NCBI GenBank assembly: GCA_020881915.1
Contig: JAJFPB010000007.1
Span: forward strand, 1,426,001-1,490,000
Direction: 5' to 3'
Source of the DNA: Paramyrothecium sp. XJ0827
Lineage: Eukaryota > Ascomycota > Sordariomycetes > Hypocreales > Stachybotryaceae
Length of the DNA stretch: 64,000 nucleotides
The translations under genes were made by a program, and so were the position numbers. Below, piece by piece: positions 47,000 through 57,922 of this stretch. The first letter of the stretch is position 1; every line of letters starts with the position of its first letter. The notes under the pieces were generated by a model, which saw nothing but the letters and a program-made list of their open reading frames with translations, did no database searches and was not told where the DNA came from.

Positions 47000-49478
47000 T
47001 CATTTCACGAGTACACTGCCGGCCTGCCTAGGCAGCGTGTGCTCCTTGCCAACTCCAGCCTCGAACCCGCAGACGCGCCCGCTGCGCTCGTCCCGCCGCA
47101 CGCCGCCTCCCTCGACCACGCCTCTCCTGTCGGGGCCCAGCTGCGTCAGGGCCTTGGCCACGCGGTCCCAGTCGCCGAGGAACTCGTGCGCCCGGACGTC
47201 CTGCGTGCTGCGCCCGGCGGTGATGCCGTGCCCGAGGGTGACGCCCCAGGTGCCGGCGACGCGGATGGCGTGCGCCGAGGCGGAGCGGTCCCGCTGCAGC
47301 ATGACGGAGTAGACGGCGCCCGAGTAGCGCACGGGGTTGTCCGCCACCGCGGCGGGGAAGTACCACGACTCGCCGCCGGCGACGTCGTCGCCGAGGGTGA
47401 TGGGGTGCCAGGGCGTCACGAGCAGGCTCCCGACGCGGCACAGGATCTGGTTCTCGACCGGCGACCTCAGCACCAGGGCGACCCGCCGCGGGCCCTCAGG
47501 CGTGCGCACCTTCATCCCGCGCCGCAGGCTGCTGATGCGCACCGCCTTTCCGGACGCGAGCTCGACCGGGGTCGAGCCGGCGAAGCAGGACCCACCGGAG
47601 CGGTTGTACCTGCTCATGGAGATGGGCGCGAAGGAGAAGCCGTAGCCCGTGCCGGTTTTACGTCGCTGGGAGGGGGAGTGGGTGCCGCCATAGGTGAGGG
47701 GGTCCTCGGGGTCGAGGGACGGCGTCGGGGCCGGGAGGTTGTCAAAGGCGCTGTCGAGGCGGGCGCGGCAGGCGACGAAGAGGGGGCTGTCGGTGCCGTA
47801 CTGCAGGGGCCCGGCGTCCTTGAACGTGTTGCAGATCTGTCGCGTGTGGGCGTTGAGGTACGAGAGCAGGTAGTGCACGCCCCATTTGTGGAAGTGGGCG
47901 TCGTTGCGGATGGCGAGGGAGATCTGCCCGCGCGGCTCGTCGCCCGTCAGGTCCTCCATCAGCGACCGGTTCCGCGCGTCCTCGTGCGTCCGGGCGGGGA
48001 TCGTGTTGACGAGGGCGGAGAGCTCCTCCCGCAGCGCCGTCCACCCCTCCGGCTTGAGCTGCTTGGCCCGGCGCTCGTAGTCCACGTCGCTGAAGGGGAA
48101 GATGGAGGAGAGGAAGCTGCACAGCCGCGCGCGGGACTCGTGGTAGGCGACCTCGGCCTCGGGGAGGTCGGAGGGATCAAGCATGCTGCGGCTGGTGGCG
48201 ATGCGGCTGGGCGGGTCGTGGTCGACGCCGCGGCGGCGCATGAGGGACCAGCCCGTCGAGGGTTGTTGGAGGGGACCGCCGGCTCTGCTGAACATGAGGC
48301 TGGCGTCGACGAGGAGGTGGGAGTTTCGCGGGAAGGCCTCTAGCTCCTTGGTCGAGGGCATGTCCTTGACGCGGAGCAGGATGTCACGCGACTGGCCATA
48401 CTGCAGGTTGCCCAGCTGGACGTCGAGCACGCCGAAGCCGTCGACGACCTCGGGCTCCACCGCCTCGACCGAGGCGCCCGCGGCCTCCTCGAGCCGCAGC
48501 GGCAGCGGGTACTTGAGCCTCAGGCTGGCGCGGGTGGCGAAGGTGGCCTGCAGGTTGGCGACGGCGTGGACGAAGACGGTGCCGATCATGCCGGCGTCCG
48601 GGATGAAGGCGTAGTTGCCGCCGGCCACCTCGGCGATCGACTTGAGCAGGCCGGAGCGCAGGCGGTAGCCGAAGCCGAAGGTGTGGATGGAGCCGGGGAA
48701 GGGCATCATGGTGCGCAGCTTCGGGATGTAGCCTACGGACGGGCACCTGTGCCTGGGCGTTAGCTACCGTGACGAGTACATCGTCAGGAGAACAAAAACT
48801 CACATGTGGTTGGGAAGGCCGTCGGTCAGGACCATGATGGCCGGCACGTTGCTCGACTTGGGCGCGTTCTCAAAGAGCTTGAAGCCGTCGAGAATGCCGT
48901 GCCACAGGTTCGTCGCGCCGCCGGCGCGCATGCTGTCGATGTTGGCGCGGGCCTTGTCCTTGTTGGCGTCCGTCATGGCCAGCAGCCGCTGCACGATGGT
49001 CGAGCGCGCGCCGAAGGTGACGATGCCCAGCCGGTCGCGCGGGTCCATGGTCTCGAGGATCGTCTTGGCCGCGTGCTTGACGAGGTCCAGCACCGACAGG
49101 CCCGTTGCCTCGTCCTCGCCGGGCACGTTGGCCGCCGCCGACATGCTCCCGGAGACGTCAACCACCAGCACGATGTCGCACGGCACGTGGGCCGGGGCCG
49201 AGCCGTCGGCGCGCGCCGCCGGGGCCCGGGGCGGCTGGATCTTGACCAAGAGGGCATCTTGGCCGGGCAGCGGGTGTAGGTGCAGGCCGGGCGGCTCTGC
49301 GCCGTCGGTGTATGGCGGAGGGTTGTCTTGAGATGGCGGTTCTGTGCGGATGGGGAGGCTCTGGCCTTTTTCCTCGTCTCCGGCTTGGGAGGGATTTAGA
49401 ATTGGGACTCGCTGTGAAGGTGAGTGTAAGTAAAGGTGTGCTGTGCGATGTGAGATGATTGTGAGTGATACTTACCAT
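47000..49478 (-). CDS. VWA-domain protein with C-terminal Hint (hedgehog/intein) domain
   Basis: Three exons on the minus strand (49478-49476, 49411-48804, 48746-47000) encode 785 aa. Exon 1 is just the ATG, followed at once by a GTAAGT donor. A Pro-rich N-terminus leads into a von Willebrand A domain with the metal site DVSGS (86-90) and later LTDGLPNHM. A Vwaint-like beta region comes next (GFGYRLRSGLLKSIAEVAGG), then a linker, then a Hint domain beginning GGSCFAGSTPVELASG. The would-be nucleophile is Cys591, and the block-B residues are TPWH (Thr648, His651), both present. No intein-type C-terminal Asn or homing endonuclease is seen, so any activity would be hedgehog-like cleavage at Gly-Ser/Cys591. 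VWA-Hint proteins occur in fungi; their role is unknown, with ubiquitin- and adhesion-related roles suggested for bacterial and slime-mould relatives. Confidence 0.92.
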
Positions 49479-50664
49479 GACTGATGACTGATAATTGACA
49501 ATGGGTGGTGAGGACTACCTTACCCAGCACCTCCAACAAAGAAACTGTATACTCTTTCAACAATATAAACCTGACCTTGCCCATTCTCTGGCCATGTTTT
49601 TATCCTCACGACTTCCCCCTGCCCAAGAATTTGGCCCATGAATCGGCCTATGCGCGATGCTCCATCTCGGAGTTGGGCGTCCTGCTCAGCCACGGGACTA
49701 GCACCCAGAAGAGGCAGCCTTGGCGTTTTGGCTGAGGCGAGGCACCCAAGCTGTCAGCGCCAATCGGCCGGGGATGCCTGGCAGCAGGGATTCAATGACT
49801 GATGTGTAGAAATGACCTTTTTCTCGTGTCTGACGGATTCTGAAGTAGTCCTGGTAGTCTTGCTCATGACTATGGATTTGAGGCATTCTGTATTGCTGCC
49901 TGCGAGTAATGATGCCAAAGGAATAGGGAGCCACAAAGAAGTATGGCTGTGTCCTGACAGTTGCCTTTAGTGCCGATGACTGTTCCAAGGCGTTCGCCCA
50001 GGCATACAACGTTTCTACCGTGTAACAGAAAGGCACAAAGGATTCCTGTTCTCTTTTACAAGGACAGTCTTCTGCTTTCAGTTCGAGGGGGTGTGATAAC
50101 AAAGACTACTAGAGCTTGGGGCGGGATAAATAATAAAATACTATCTCTCGGAGTGCGGTAAGGGCACAAAGAGGTACCGAGCTGGGATTTTGGCTAAAAT
50201 TTACTGCTAGATTGTGTACAACGATCTCCGAGTAAGGTAAGTAATAAGTGAAATGTCTGTAGATCTATTTACATATACCTACACAGGAGGGGGCCTTTTT
50301 GAACAGGCCTTGCACAAGCTATATTTCTTAATAGGAGGTTTGAAAGACCCTTAGGGAATTTTGAAAATAAATCGTAAGCTTAAAGAGAGGTTCTGAAGCC
50401 CCTTTAAAGACTAATTTCAGTGAGATACCCTATATAAGGACTGTTAAAATACTCCCCTCCCGCGTAGGTACCTAGCATAGTTATTGGAGCTTATGAGGCT
50501 AGTATATAAGTGTGCCCCTGCTGCACTCTAAGAGATAAAAGGCATTATAGAATGTCTTAAAAAGGGCTTAAATGTGGAAAATTCCGAAGATTTATAGCAA
50601 AAAATTAGTTGTAAGGGGTTAGGCTTCTATGAAAAGGGGAAAACCCCGAAGCAAAAAAATTAGC
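49479..50664. other. Intergenic region turning AT-rich towards the tRNA gene
   Basis: The right half (about 50100-50660) is AT-rich with many stop codons in all frames and no coding signal. It carries an AGGTACCT palindrome at 50466. The left half holds the promoter of the VWA-Hint gene. No gene is supported. Confidence 0.5.
50653..50659 (-). terminator. RNA polymerase III T-run terminator
   Basis: Seven A on the plus strand (seven T on the minus strand) begin six bases after the end of the tRNA, the standard Pol III stop signal. Confidence 0.75.
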
Positions 50665-50768
50665 AACCCTACGCGGGGGTCGAACCCGCAACCTTGAGAT
50701 TCCGTCCCACAACCAAGAGGTAAGTGGTTTCGTAGAAGTCTCACGCGCTACCATTGCGCTAGCAGGGC
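50665..50768 (-). tRNA. tRNA-Arg (anticodon UCU) with 32-nt intron
   Basis: On the minus strand the cloverleaf folds as acceptor GCCCTGC/GTAGGGT (with two G-U pairs), D arm GCGC AATGGTA GCGC, anticodon stem TGAGA/TCTCA, and T arm GCGGG TTCGACC CCCGC. The anticodon loop reads CT-TCT-A followed by a 32-nt intron after position 37 and then A38, giving anticodon UCU, which decodes AGA/AGG arginine codons. The A box (TAGCGCAATGGTA) and B box (GGTTCGACC) of the internal Pol III promoter are present. The intron is in the canonical place for nuclear tRNA introns removed by the Sen endonuclease. The discriminator base is T; the 3' CCA is not encoded, as normal. Confidence 0.92.
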
Positions 50769-52369
50769 TCCTTCTTGAAGAATTCGCAATTTATTTTGTA
50801 TGATTACGGGTTGGTGAAACCCTTACGCCAAAGTAGAAACACCATCTACGGGCCTTGCAAGGGGCTAAATAATAAAGACTAGGACCCTTTCATGATGTAT
50901 ACTAATTTGAACCCATGACATATTTCTACCTAGTTTATACTCGACCAAGCCTTTTTAATTAATTAATTCGACTTTCCAGTATTTATATTAATCCATCAAG
51001 TACTGGTAGTTCGCTAAACAAAGAGACCAAGGGACTCGTGATATTATAGACAGGCCCTCTTGCAATCGCGTTTTTGGAACAAAGACTTGCACTCCAATTA
51101 GCATCAGTCGAGCACTCCAGCGCTTTCTCACAGTTAGTGTCCTAACCGCCAGGCAAAACGGATGATGTGTGGCAGGGCGTGAAGACTTGAGCTTTGGTCC
51201 GTCCTCAATGCTAAGCCCTCCCAAACCGAAGGCAGTTCAACCCCATAAACTCGCCCAGAAGACAAAGTATATCCAACAAAGAGAAACCGGTCGTCTGCGT
51301 GAAAGGATGGCTCTACTGAAACTAACCCGAAAGTGTTCAGAGCCCCAGGCAAGGCCAGCCTTCGTGCTAGCACTTTGGTTCAACACTTTCGCTACCTCGC
51401 GGGTCAGTAACTCGTACCCTGCCTATGCTGGGTCGTCCAACTGCTCGACTTGAAAACCTCATACTGTTGGAGTGCGCGGAATTCTCAGCTCTTGCGGTCA
51501 AAATGGCGTGGACACCTGTTGTTTGCAACGATCTCGAAGGGACTGGTTGATGGCGATGTAGTGCCCAGGACGGAGATGTAACATGTGAGCTCAGAAAGAA
51601 GCAGCTAGTTTGAAGAATGAATCTTAATGATTTGAGCAACCTCAAATTATCTCCATGAACTGACGTTCGATGTGGTACTTGAGGTTCGAGATCTGGACAT
51701 GAATTAATGAAAGCAGAGTGTGCGTACAGTGGCTGATAGCTGAACATGCCTAGGGAACAGTGCTCTTTCCCCAGCAGCAGCCTCCTTTGGAGTTCCCTTT
51801 CTCATTCTGCTAATCTTCTACTTTCCGCATAACGGTGGACACAAAAATCGGAATAGGCATGAAGAGGAACCACTCTTTCTTGGCTTTGAGGGTGCAGCTG
51901 GCAAACCTGTCTGGCAGCCGACACCCAGAATAAGCGGAATGTATGGCCACGCTTCAGATCAGCCACCTGGCTGGCTGTCTGGCTTCCCTTTCCCCTCTTC
52001 ACCAATGACTGCGGTGAGAGCAAACGCTCGGACTAGCGGAGGTACGCATCGCTCTGCTTGTTCTACTTCGCTCCTGCACTCGATTCCAGGAACAAGAGGC
52101 CCTCAAAAAGTTCTAGCAAACGTAGCTGGCTCTCAAGTACGTTATCAACAGTTTGTTGACGAACCAGGCAGCCCACAAGTTGTGCTTCCATTTTTCCAAT
52201 TTTTCACGAACCAAATTAACCATGCAGGATACCGCAGTAATCTCTCCGGAACGCCGCAACGCTGTCATCATCATGTTTGACGAGGGCTACCTCTTTGCTT
52301 CGCACAGGATACATCAACGTCCGCATGCGAGGACTGTGGACGTTTCGGAATTCCCGATCCCGGATGTGA
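50769..52369. other. Intergenic region right of the tRNA gene
   Basis: The first 250 bases are AT-rich; thereafter composition returns to normal. Small ORFs on both strands (for example 51367-51747 minus) show no features. A weak coding-like stretch at 52222-52304 on the plus strand may belong with the remnant that follows. Confidence 0.45.
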
Positions 52370-52744
52370 AACCTGCCGGCCAGCTTCAGCATTGCTGGAA
52401 TTGATGTTCCACATGCATCAGACATACCCGAGGATAAGCTTCTCGTCAAGATCGAGATTGTAGACCAACGCACACGGCATCCTTTTGCATATGCCCAATT
52501 AGCGAGAGATGAGGACCCCGCCAGTCGCCTTGCATTCCGAGGCAGATGGGAAGATTCCTCTGGCACGGAAGTTCTCCATTACTTTGCCGAATCCAGCATT
52601 GAAATGGTGTATCGCGTTAACTCGTTCGTGGACATTTTGCTCGATAAGGCGCCGGTACATGTGCTCCTGGAGACCCCACGACGTTTCGTACAAGGCCAGT
52701 GCCTACACGGCAAATGGAACTATACTAGTGACCTCGAAGCATGA
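52370..52744 (+). pseudogene. Probable coding remnant without start codon
   Basis: A stop-to-stop frame of 124 codons with good fungal codon use, reading for example SIAGIDVPHASDIPEDKLLV, then KIEIVDQRTRHPFAYAQLAR and further segments ending KWNYTSDLEA. It has no start codon of its own and is preceded directly by a stop. Another plus-strand frame just upstream (from an ATG at 52222, MFDEGYLFASH) also looks coding, but no splice pair links them in phase. It may be a decayed or mis-spliced exon of an unknown gene. No family is recognised. Confidence 0.35.
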
Positions 52745-53355
52745 CCACGTTGGAGAGAATGGAGGATGGGTTTGTTCTAGGACTATGAAGACTCATCGCT
52801 TGCACCCAGGCTTTATTGGCTCTATCTGTCATGCCTCTAGTGACTACACGGAGAGAACTGGAGAGGAATGGATGGACTTGGTTGACTTTCAAGCTTCTTT
52901 TGAGTGTGCTGCTTTAGTTCTTTAGTTGTACTCTACAGTAGGGAGCTGTAGAGGAGTAAGACGGAATCCTCAGGTATACTTCTTGCAGTTGTCCTTGTGC
53001 ATTTCATTGTGATGTCAAGTCGTCAATGAACTCCCAGCCATCTGTCTATACCCACTATTCGCTTCGTCCTAGAGGTTCTGTCGGTCGTCTCTGACCGTTC
53101 CATCTCACAGCCTATCTGCTAGCCCTTTCCAGGGCCGCGACTGGCCCGCTAGTGCTGCGCCTGAACGGGGCCGGGCTACCTTGCCTTACCTTAATGTCCG
53201 GGTCGTCCAGGGAAGAAAGAGCTGCAGTGGAGCTCCGCGACGTCATTTTCATTGCTCTCGTGTGAAACAGCATCATCCTCTTGGCGTGTAGCCTCTTTCT
53301 CTGCAACATGCTTGACAGGGTCCTCACGAAAAGCAGGGTTTTACCCGCGTGTCTC

Positions 53356-53385
53356 GCCGTGCCATGCCATGCCATGCCGTGCCGG
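53356..53385. repeat. GCCRT pentanucleotide repeat
   Basis: Six 5-nt units (GCCGT, three GCCAT, GCCGT, GCCGG) in tandem; the same motif family as the CATGC repeat at 15221. Confidence 0.8.
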
Positions 53386-55069
53386 GAAGAAAATGGAAGG
53401 GCAAAGTCAGCGACGTAATTCCCTTCACGGGCCGCGATTTTGTCTCAGCTCACGTAACGGACACTACCTTAGTCTGGCCATCGTCATGGGGTGCAAGCCA
53501 ATCAAACAAAACCTCGACGTCGAAAAAAGTCCGAAACCCCGTCCCGACGCGTGTGAGTCAACGCCAGCAGCGGGCCAATTGAACGGCAGCGATGGGCTTC
53601 ATGGGCAGAAACGGGGTGCAGTCCTCGACCGGGCGACGGCGCCAAGGAGATGCCACATTAAGCTTTCACACCACCACTCATCCGGGGAAGAGGAGGCCAG
53701 AAGTGCGAAATGCCGGACGCAGAGGCTAGTGGTGAGGGTCGTTGCTGTCAAACAGCCCATTCTCTGGGCGATCGAGACCCTTGCACGCAGCAACGCAACC
53801 ACCCAATCCCGCGCCGCCGGACGGGCCAAGTTTTACCACATGCTGTTGGCTAATGCTCGATGCTTGCTGCAAGCCACATGTTCGCTGCCCCCCAGTCCTT
53901 CCCCGCACTACTGCAGGACTAAAACTCTAGGGTCGCGTGGGGGAAGGAGAGAGAAGCGGAGACAAAGGCAAAAAAAAAAGTGCAGGGCAGAACAGAAGAG
54001 GGGAGGGAACGGGGAGCAGATATTATTGAAACAGTTCGGTCACGCCCCCCATCATAGGCCCGTTCTGCCAATCCAATGTCCGGGCAGCCAATGCTGTGCA
54101 AGATGCTGTCATCTACCAGCGATCTTCAGCCAGGCAAGGGTTCTGTTCGCCTCAAACAAAAAGACATGAAAAGAGAGAGAGAGAGAGTCAAGAGCGGAAA
54201 GCAAACGAAAGAAAGGCGAGGAAACTCGACAGGTCAGAAAACCTCCCATGCAGCCGGCCCAGGAGGCAGGCAGGCAGCAGCAAAGAACAGGCCCCGGGTC
54301 TAGCGCCCATCGACGCTCGCAGCCACTCAACCATGGTTTTGAACAAAGCACCGCACCTCTTTCTTGTCTTCATTAGTTGGTCCCCTTGCAACGCCGCGCC
54401 AGGGGGACGGGTAGTAATCTGCGTCCACTAGGAACGCTCCCTTGGCACGAGCTGGTGACAGATGGAAATGCGTCACTGCCGCCCCTTGCTGCATTTGATT
54501 TGGCGGAATAGGGCAGAAACTAAGAAAATAGTTGCTTTGGCTTTCCGGCTTTCGGTCTCCTCCCTCCCCCTCTGCGGATCTAGCTCGTTCGGAAGTCGTG
54601 GACTTCTGACCCGTTTGTCTCGGCCAGAGAATGTAGTGATCTGCTCGAGGACGCCTTTAGGCCCTTGAGTACGGGGGCATTCCTCTTCCCCAGAGTGTGT
54701 CGATGGATCTCCAGGGCTTTTGACCTTTTTCGAACCCGGAGGCACGGGAGAGGAAGAAAAAAGGGCCACATGCGCACCACCGGCACCCGCCCGCGTATCA
54801 AACCTGGGGATCGTGTCATATCATTGCCCGACGCGGAAAACAGGGAGGGGACCCTGAAAACAACTTGCTGCGCTGTGCTAAAGTATGCTAAGCTGCCTAC
54901 CGTATGCTATGTATGGAACCCTGGCGAGCCTTGACCGATCTCGCTTCCCACCTTTAGGCGTCCGGCGCCTCCTCCGTCCCACCACCACCACCACCACCAT
55001 GACCCTTGGTGTAAGTGACGACGCCTCGTTCCCCCATCCAACGTAGCCTCCCCAGGCATCCGGAATGCC

Positions 55070-55077
55070 TATATAAT
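55070..55077 (+). promoter_or_regulatory. TATA box upstream of the cysteine microprotein
   Basis: TATATAAT lies about 200 bases before the ATG at 55279. From here to 55279 no other ATG is met, so transcripts starting about 30 bases downstream would use 55279 as first start codon. Confidence 0.5.
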
Positions 55078-55278
55078 CACCCGTCCTCCCCCTCTCTGCC
55101 TATTTTCTGCTTTGTTGGTCCCTTTCCAAAACAATCTCTTTCACCTTTCCACACGAACAATCCTTCGCAACCAAGCACTTCTCCATCGCACGACAAACCG
55201 ACTTACACACAATCCTCCACCACTTCTCTTCTCTTCAGTCTCCCGGCAAACACCACCACCACCACCACTACCTCCACC

Positions 55279-55383
55279 ATGCCTGCCTACGAGTACTGCT
55301 GCAAGTGCGGTGGCATGATTGTCATCAGCACGACCTGCACCGGCTGCGGCCACAAGCAGTGCCAGGAATGTCCCGCCTGCTAA
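55279..55383 (+). CDS. 34-residue cysteine-rich microprotein
   Basis: A 105-nt frame encodes 34 aa starting MPAYEYCCKCGGM and ending CQECPAC. Eight cysteines (positions 7, 8, 10, 20, 23, 28, 31, 34) and one histidine (25) form CxC/CxxC pairs spaced like a miniature zinc ribbon or metallothionein-like knuckle. There is no signal peptide, so it would be intracellular. The frame is open upstream to 55015, but that part is a C/T- and ACC-rich leader with no ATG, so the start is at 55279, the first ATG after the TATA box. Very short Cys-rich ORFs of this kind recur in filamentous ascomycetes and are usually missed by annotation. Function is unknown; metal binding is inferred from the cysteines only. 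Confidence 0.7.
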   Translation: MPAYEYCCKCGGMIVISTTCTGCGHKQCQECPAC

Positions 55384-56247
55384 AAGCGTCCACGCATGTC
55401 GTTCAACGGCCGGGCCCGGGTCCCTTGTCTTCGTTACCGCCTCATGACTGGAACAGCGCCTACGTCACGCAAAGCAAATGAACCCATATCCACAGCTTAG
55501 CCCTGTTCTCTTTTTGGGCTCCCCATGCACTTCATGCGGGACGGGGGCCATGAAAAGGACGTCTCAGCGTTTACGCACAAAAGCCCCCATTCCTCGCCAC
55601 CAAGCGAATCACATGGCCTGGCCCATGAGCCCCCCTAGCCTTGCTCTTATTCCGCTTACGAAACAAACCCCCCAAAAACCACCAAAATACAAGACACCCA
55701 GCCCGGCTTTTCCCGACGTCAGCTTCGCCTTTGCCAAGTGTTTCTTTTTCCCGATGTCTTACCCACCTACGCACGGTTTGCAATACGCGCGCTTGGGGGG
55801 AGTTGGGGTGGGAGACGTCCATGTTTTTTTCCTGCGGCTATTCGCGGCAGAGTGGCCGATCTCTATCCAGATTGAGACATTGCGATGAAAGCTCGCATTG
55901 ACACCAAGGATTTTTTGTTAACGGCCTGCTTGCACGCGCGCATCTGGGAGGATACCCGTTTGCCTTCTGTTTACTTGGAGCGTTTGGCTGCATAGGGCAG
56001 ACCTTGTATTACCTGGTTACGTTAGTCTTGGTCACGGTCTTGGTCATTCACTGTATGATACCCTTCCTCAGGCGCTTCCAGGGTCAGGACATAAAGTCAT
56101 TTTTCATGCGCCTGCTGCGTTTTAGCCAGAAACAAGAAGAAACCACTCAAATATATTGCTTGTCTTTTTAGAGAATGATTCCAGCTTGTCACCATCCGTG
56201 ATCTTGTCATGCCCATGTCTTTGTTCCGTTGAATCCTCACAGCACCA
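55384..56247. other. Intergenic region, 3' side of microprotein and GNAT genes
   Basis: Contains the 3' UTRs of two convergent genes. A 136-codon ORF at 55478 has no features. Confidence 0.5.
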
Positions 56248-57001
56248 TCATATATCCTTCACCATGCAGATGCTCCCGTTGCCCTCCCGCTTCACCCGGA
56301 AGCCCACCCTCTCGTAGAAGGGCACCACCTTGCTGTTCTCCCCCGCGACTCCGATCCAGATCCCCTTGCCGCTGTTGGCGTTGCCGCCCTCGCCGGCCGC
56401 CCTCACGCTCTCCACGAACCGCTCAATCAGCCGCCGTCCCCAGCCCTTGCCCTGCCACTCCTCCAGCAAGTCAATGTGCATCGTCGCCCCGTATTCTCCC
56501 GTCACGTCCTCGTTGCCGTCCAGCATCAGCCACCTTGGGTTGTACGCCATCTGCGCCAGGCACGCCCCGTTCACCTCGCCCGTTCCCGGGTCGGCCCACG
56601 CCTCCCGCACCCCCGTCACGTCCGCCGGCCGCTGCACCTCGGCCGACGCCTCCAGGACTTCGGCCACGTACGCCCCGTACCGCGTGACGAAGGCTCCCAC
56701 GTCCGGGCAGCCGATGCAGTACCCGACCGCCGCCCCGCTGCCGTCATCCAGCACGAAGCAAGTCGAGGGCGAGAGGTGCGTGTACTGGTGGGTCCATAGG
56801 TACGGCGCCAGGCGCTGTGCCGCGTCGGACCTGGCCAACGATGGCGGCAGCGTTGCCCGGCACTGGCAGTCATGTCATTGTCAGCACTTGACCCAGACAC
56901 CGACAAGTCGGAAGTGAGTACTGTAACAAGCGAGGAGAGGAACTGACAATGTGAGCCGTGGCGTCAAAGTCCGACGCCTGATATGGTCTTATGAAAGCCA
57001 T
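56248..57001 (-). CDS. GNAT-family N-acetyltransferase, 222 aa
   Basis: Two exons (57001-56948, 56862-56248) with an 85-nt intron encode 222 aa. The N-terminus MAFIRPYQASDFDATAHI is the first GNAT strand and helix, and the spliced continuation CRATLPPSLARSDAA fits it in phase. The acetyl-CoA-binding motif A is visible as MHIDLLEEWQGKGWGRRLIE (Q-x-x-G-x-G), followed by motif B with VPFYERVGFRVKR. A Trp-rich segment (APYLWTHQYTHLSP) is typical of fungal members related to the OGA-like acetyltransferase group. The substrate cannot be told from sequence. The acceptor at 56863-56864 was chosen over one inside GGCCAG (56829) because it retains the conserved LPPS stretch. The donor is the weaker GTCAGT. 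Confidence 0.9.
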
Positions 57002-57922
57002 TGTCTTTGCTATTTCTGCTTTGAGCCCTTCCTTATCCAGAGCAGCCTTGGTCCGCGCACAGCCTTTATACCAAGAACCGTCCGCCACCGTATTGCTCGT
57101 AATGACTTGCCGTTACTCAGTGCAGTACCGGACCAGGATGGATGCTTGCGAAGAGTAAGAATGAACCCAACCGGACAATGTTCCGTGTGAGGATGTTCCT
57201 TGTGAGCCGGCCCGCGGTCCGGATTGCCATCCGCAGGTGGGGGTTTCTCCGCATCTTGACCACAACTTGATCGGTCCCCTGTCGTTCGTCCATAATAAAG
57301 ATAATGACAAGGGGAACAATACACGAAACCAAGGAGGTGTCAAATGCAGTCATCTCACGAGTGCGTATCACGACGGGCGTCCCATGTGCTTTCGAATCGA
57401 CAGTTACTCGCTACACAGTTTACTACTGGTACATACAATCGATATTGGTATTCCCTCCGCGTTGCTTGGTCCTTTCCTCTGCGCAAAATACATCCGAGTG
57501 CCAGCCCCTCGAGTTCTCTTCATTCAAATCAACCCGAACATCTCAAGTCTTACTTCCCATTGTAACCCTTGCCAGTTTTGGTACGCCCCGATGTTTCTGC
57601 TTTGTCCCGCTTGAATGCATCAACCAACTCTACGCCAAAGGCCGAAACCAAGCCCAGCCCGATTCGTTGCGGCGACGCATGGCCTTAAAACCCTTTGCCT
57701 TGTGACAGTAAGTATCTACAAGTGACTCCTCAAAGTCAAAACATAATGCAAAATAGAATGCTAAGGAAATGAATGAAAAAGAAGGTCCAGAGAGACCAAG
57801 TCATGCTGGGCTGACTCCAATCCAAGAAGTTGCCGAGTGCGCCAGCGTATTGTAAGCGCATCCATCACACATGAGGGTATAAAAGTCTCGTGTGCGGCCG
57901 GTTGGCTTGTATTAGGGGTGAT
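57002..57922. other. Intergenic region between GNAT and large disordered-protein gene
   Basis: The left side is the GNAT promoter and the right side the 3' UTR of the next gene. Short ORFs have no recognisable features. Confidence 0.5.

Larger units (their letters stand above)
52745..55278. other. Long intergenic region with simple repeats
   Basis: No gene is supported. A 305-codon plus-strand ORF at 53252-54169 runs through purine-rich and repeat sequence without protein-like features. Purine-rich tracts (53940-54010, 54165-54230) and a CATGC-type repeat occur. From 54960 the leader region of the microprotein gene begins, with ACC-repeat tracts near 54981 and 55250. Confidence 0.5.

Noticed and set aside
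53252..54169. 305-codon plus-strand ORF
   Set aside because: Composition follows local purine runs and a CATGC repeat; no domain, no conserved-looking pattern, and high Arg/Cys/Ser typical of chance frames in GC-rich DNA.
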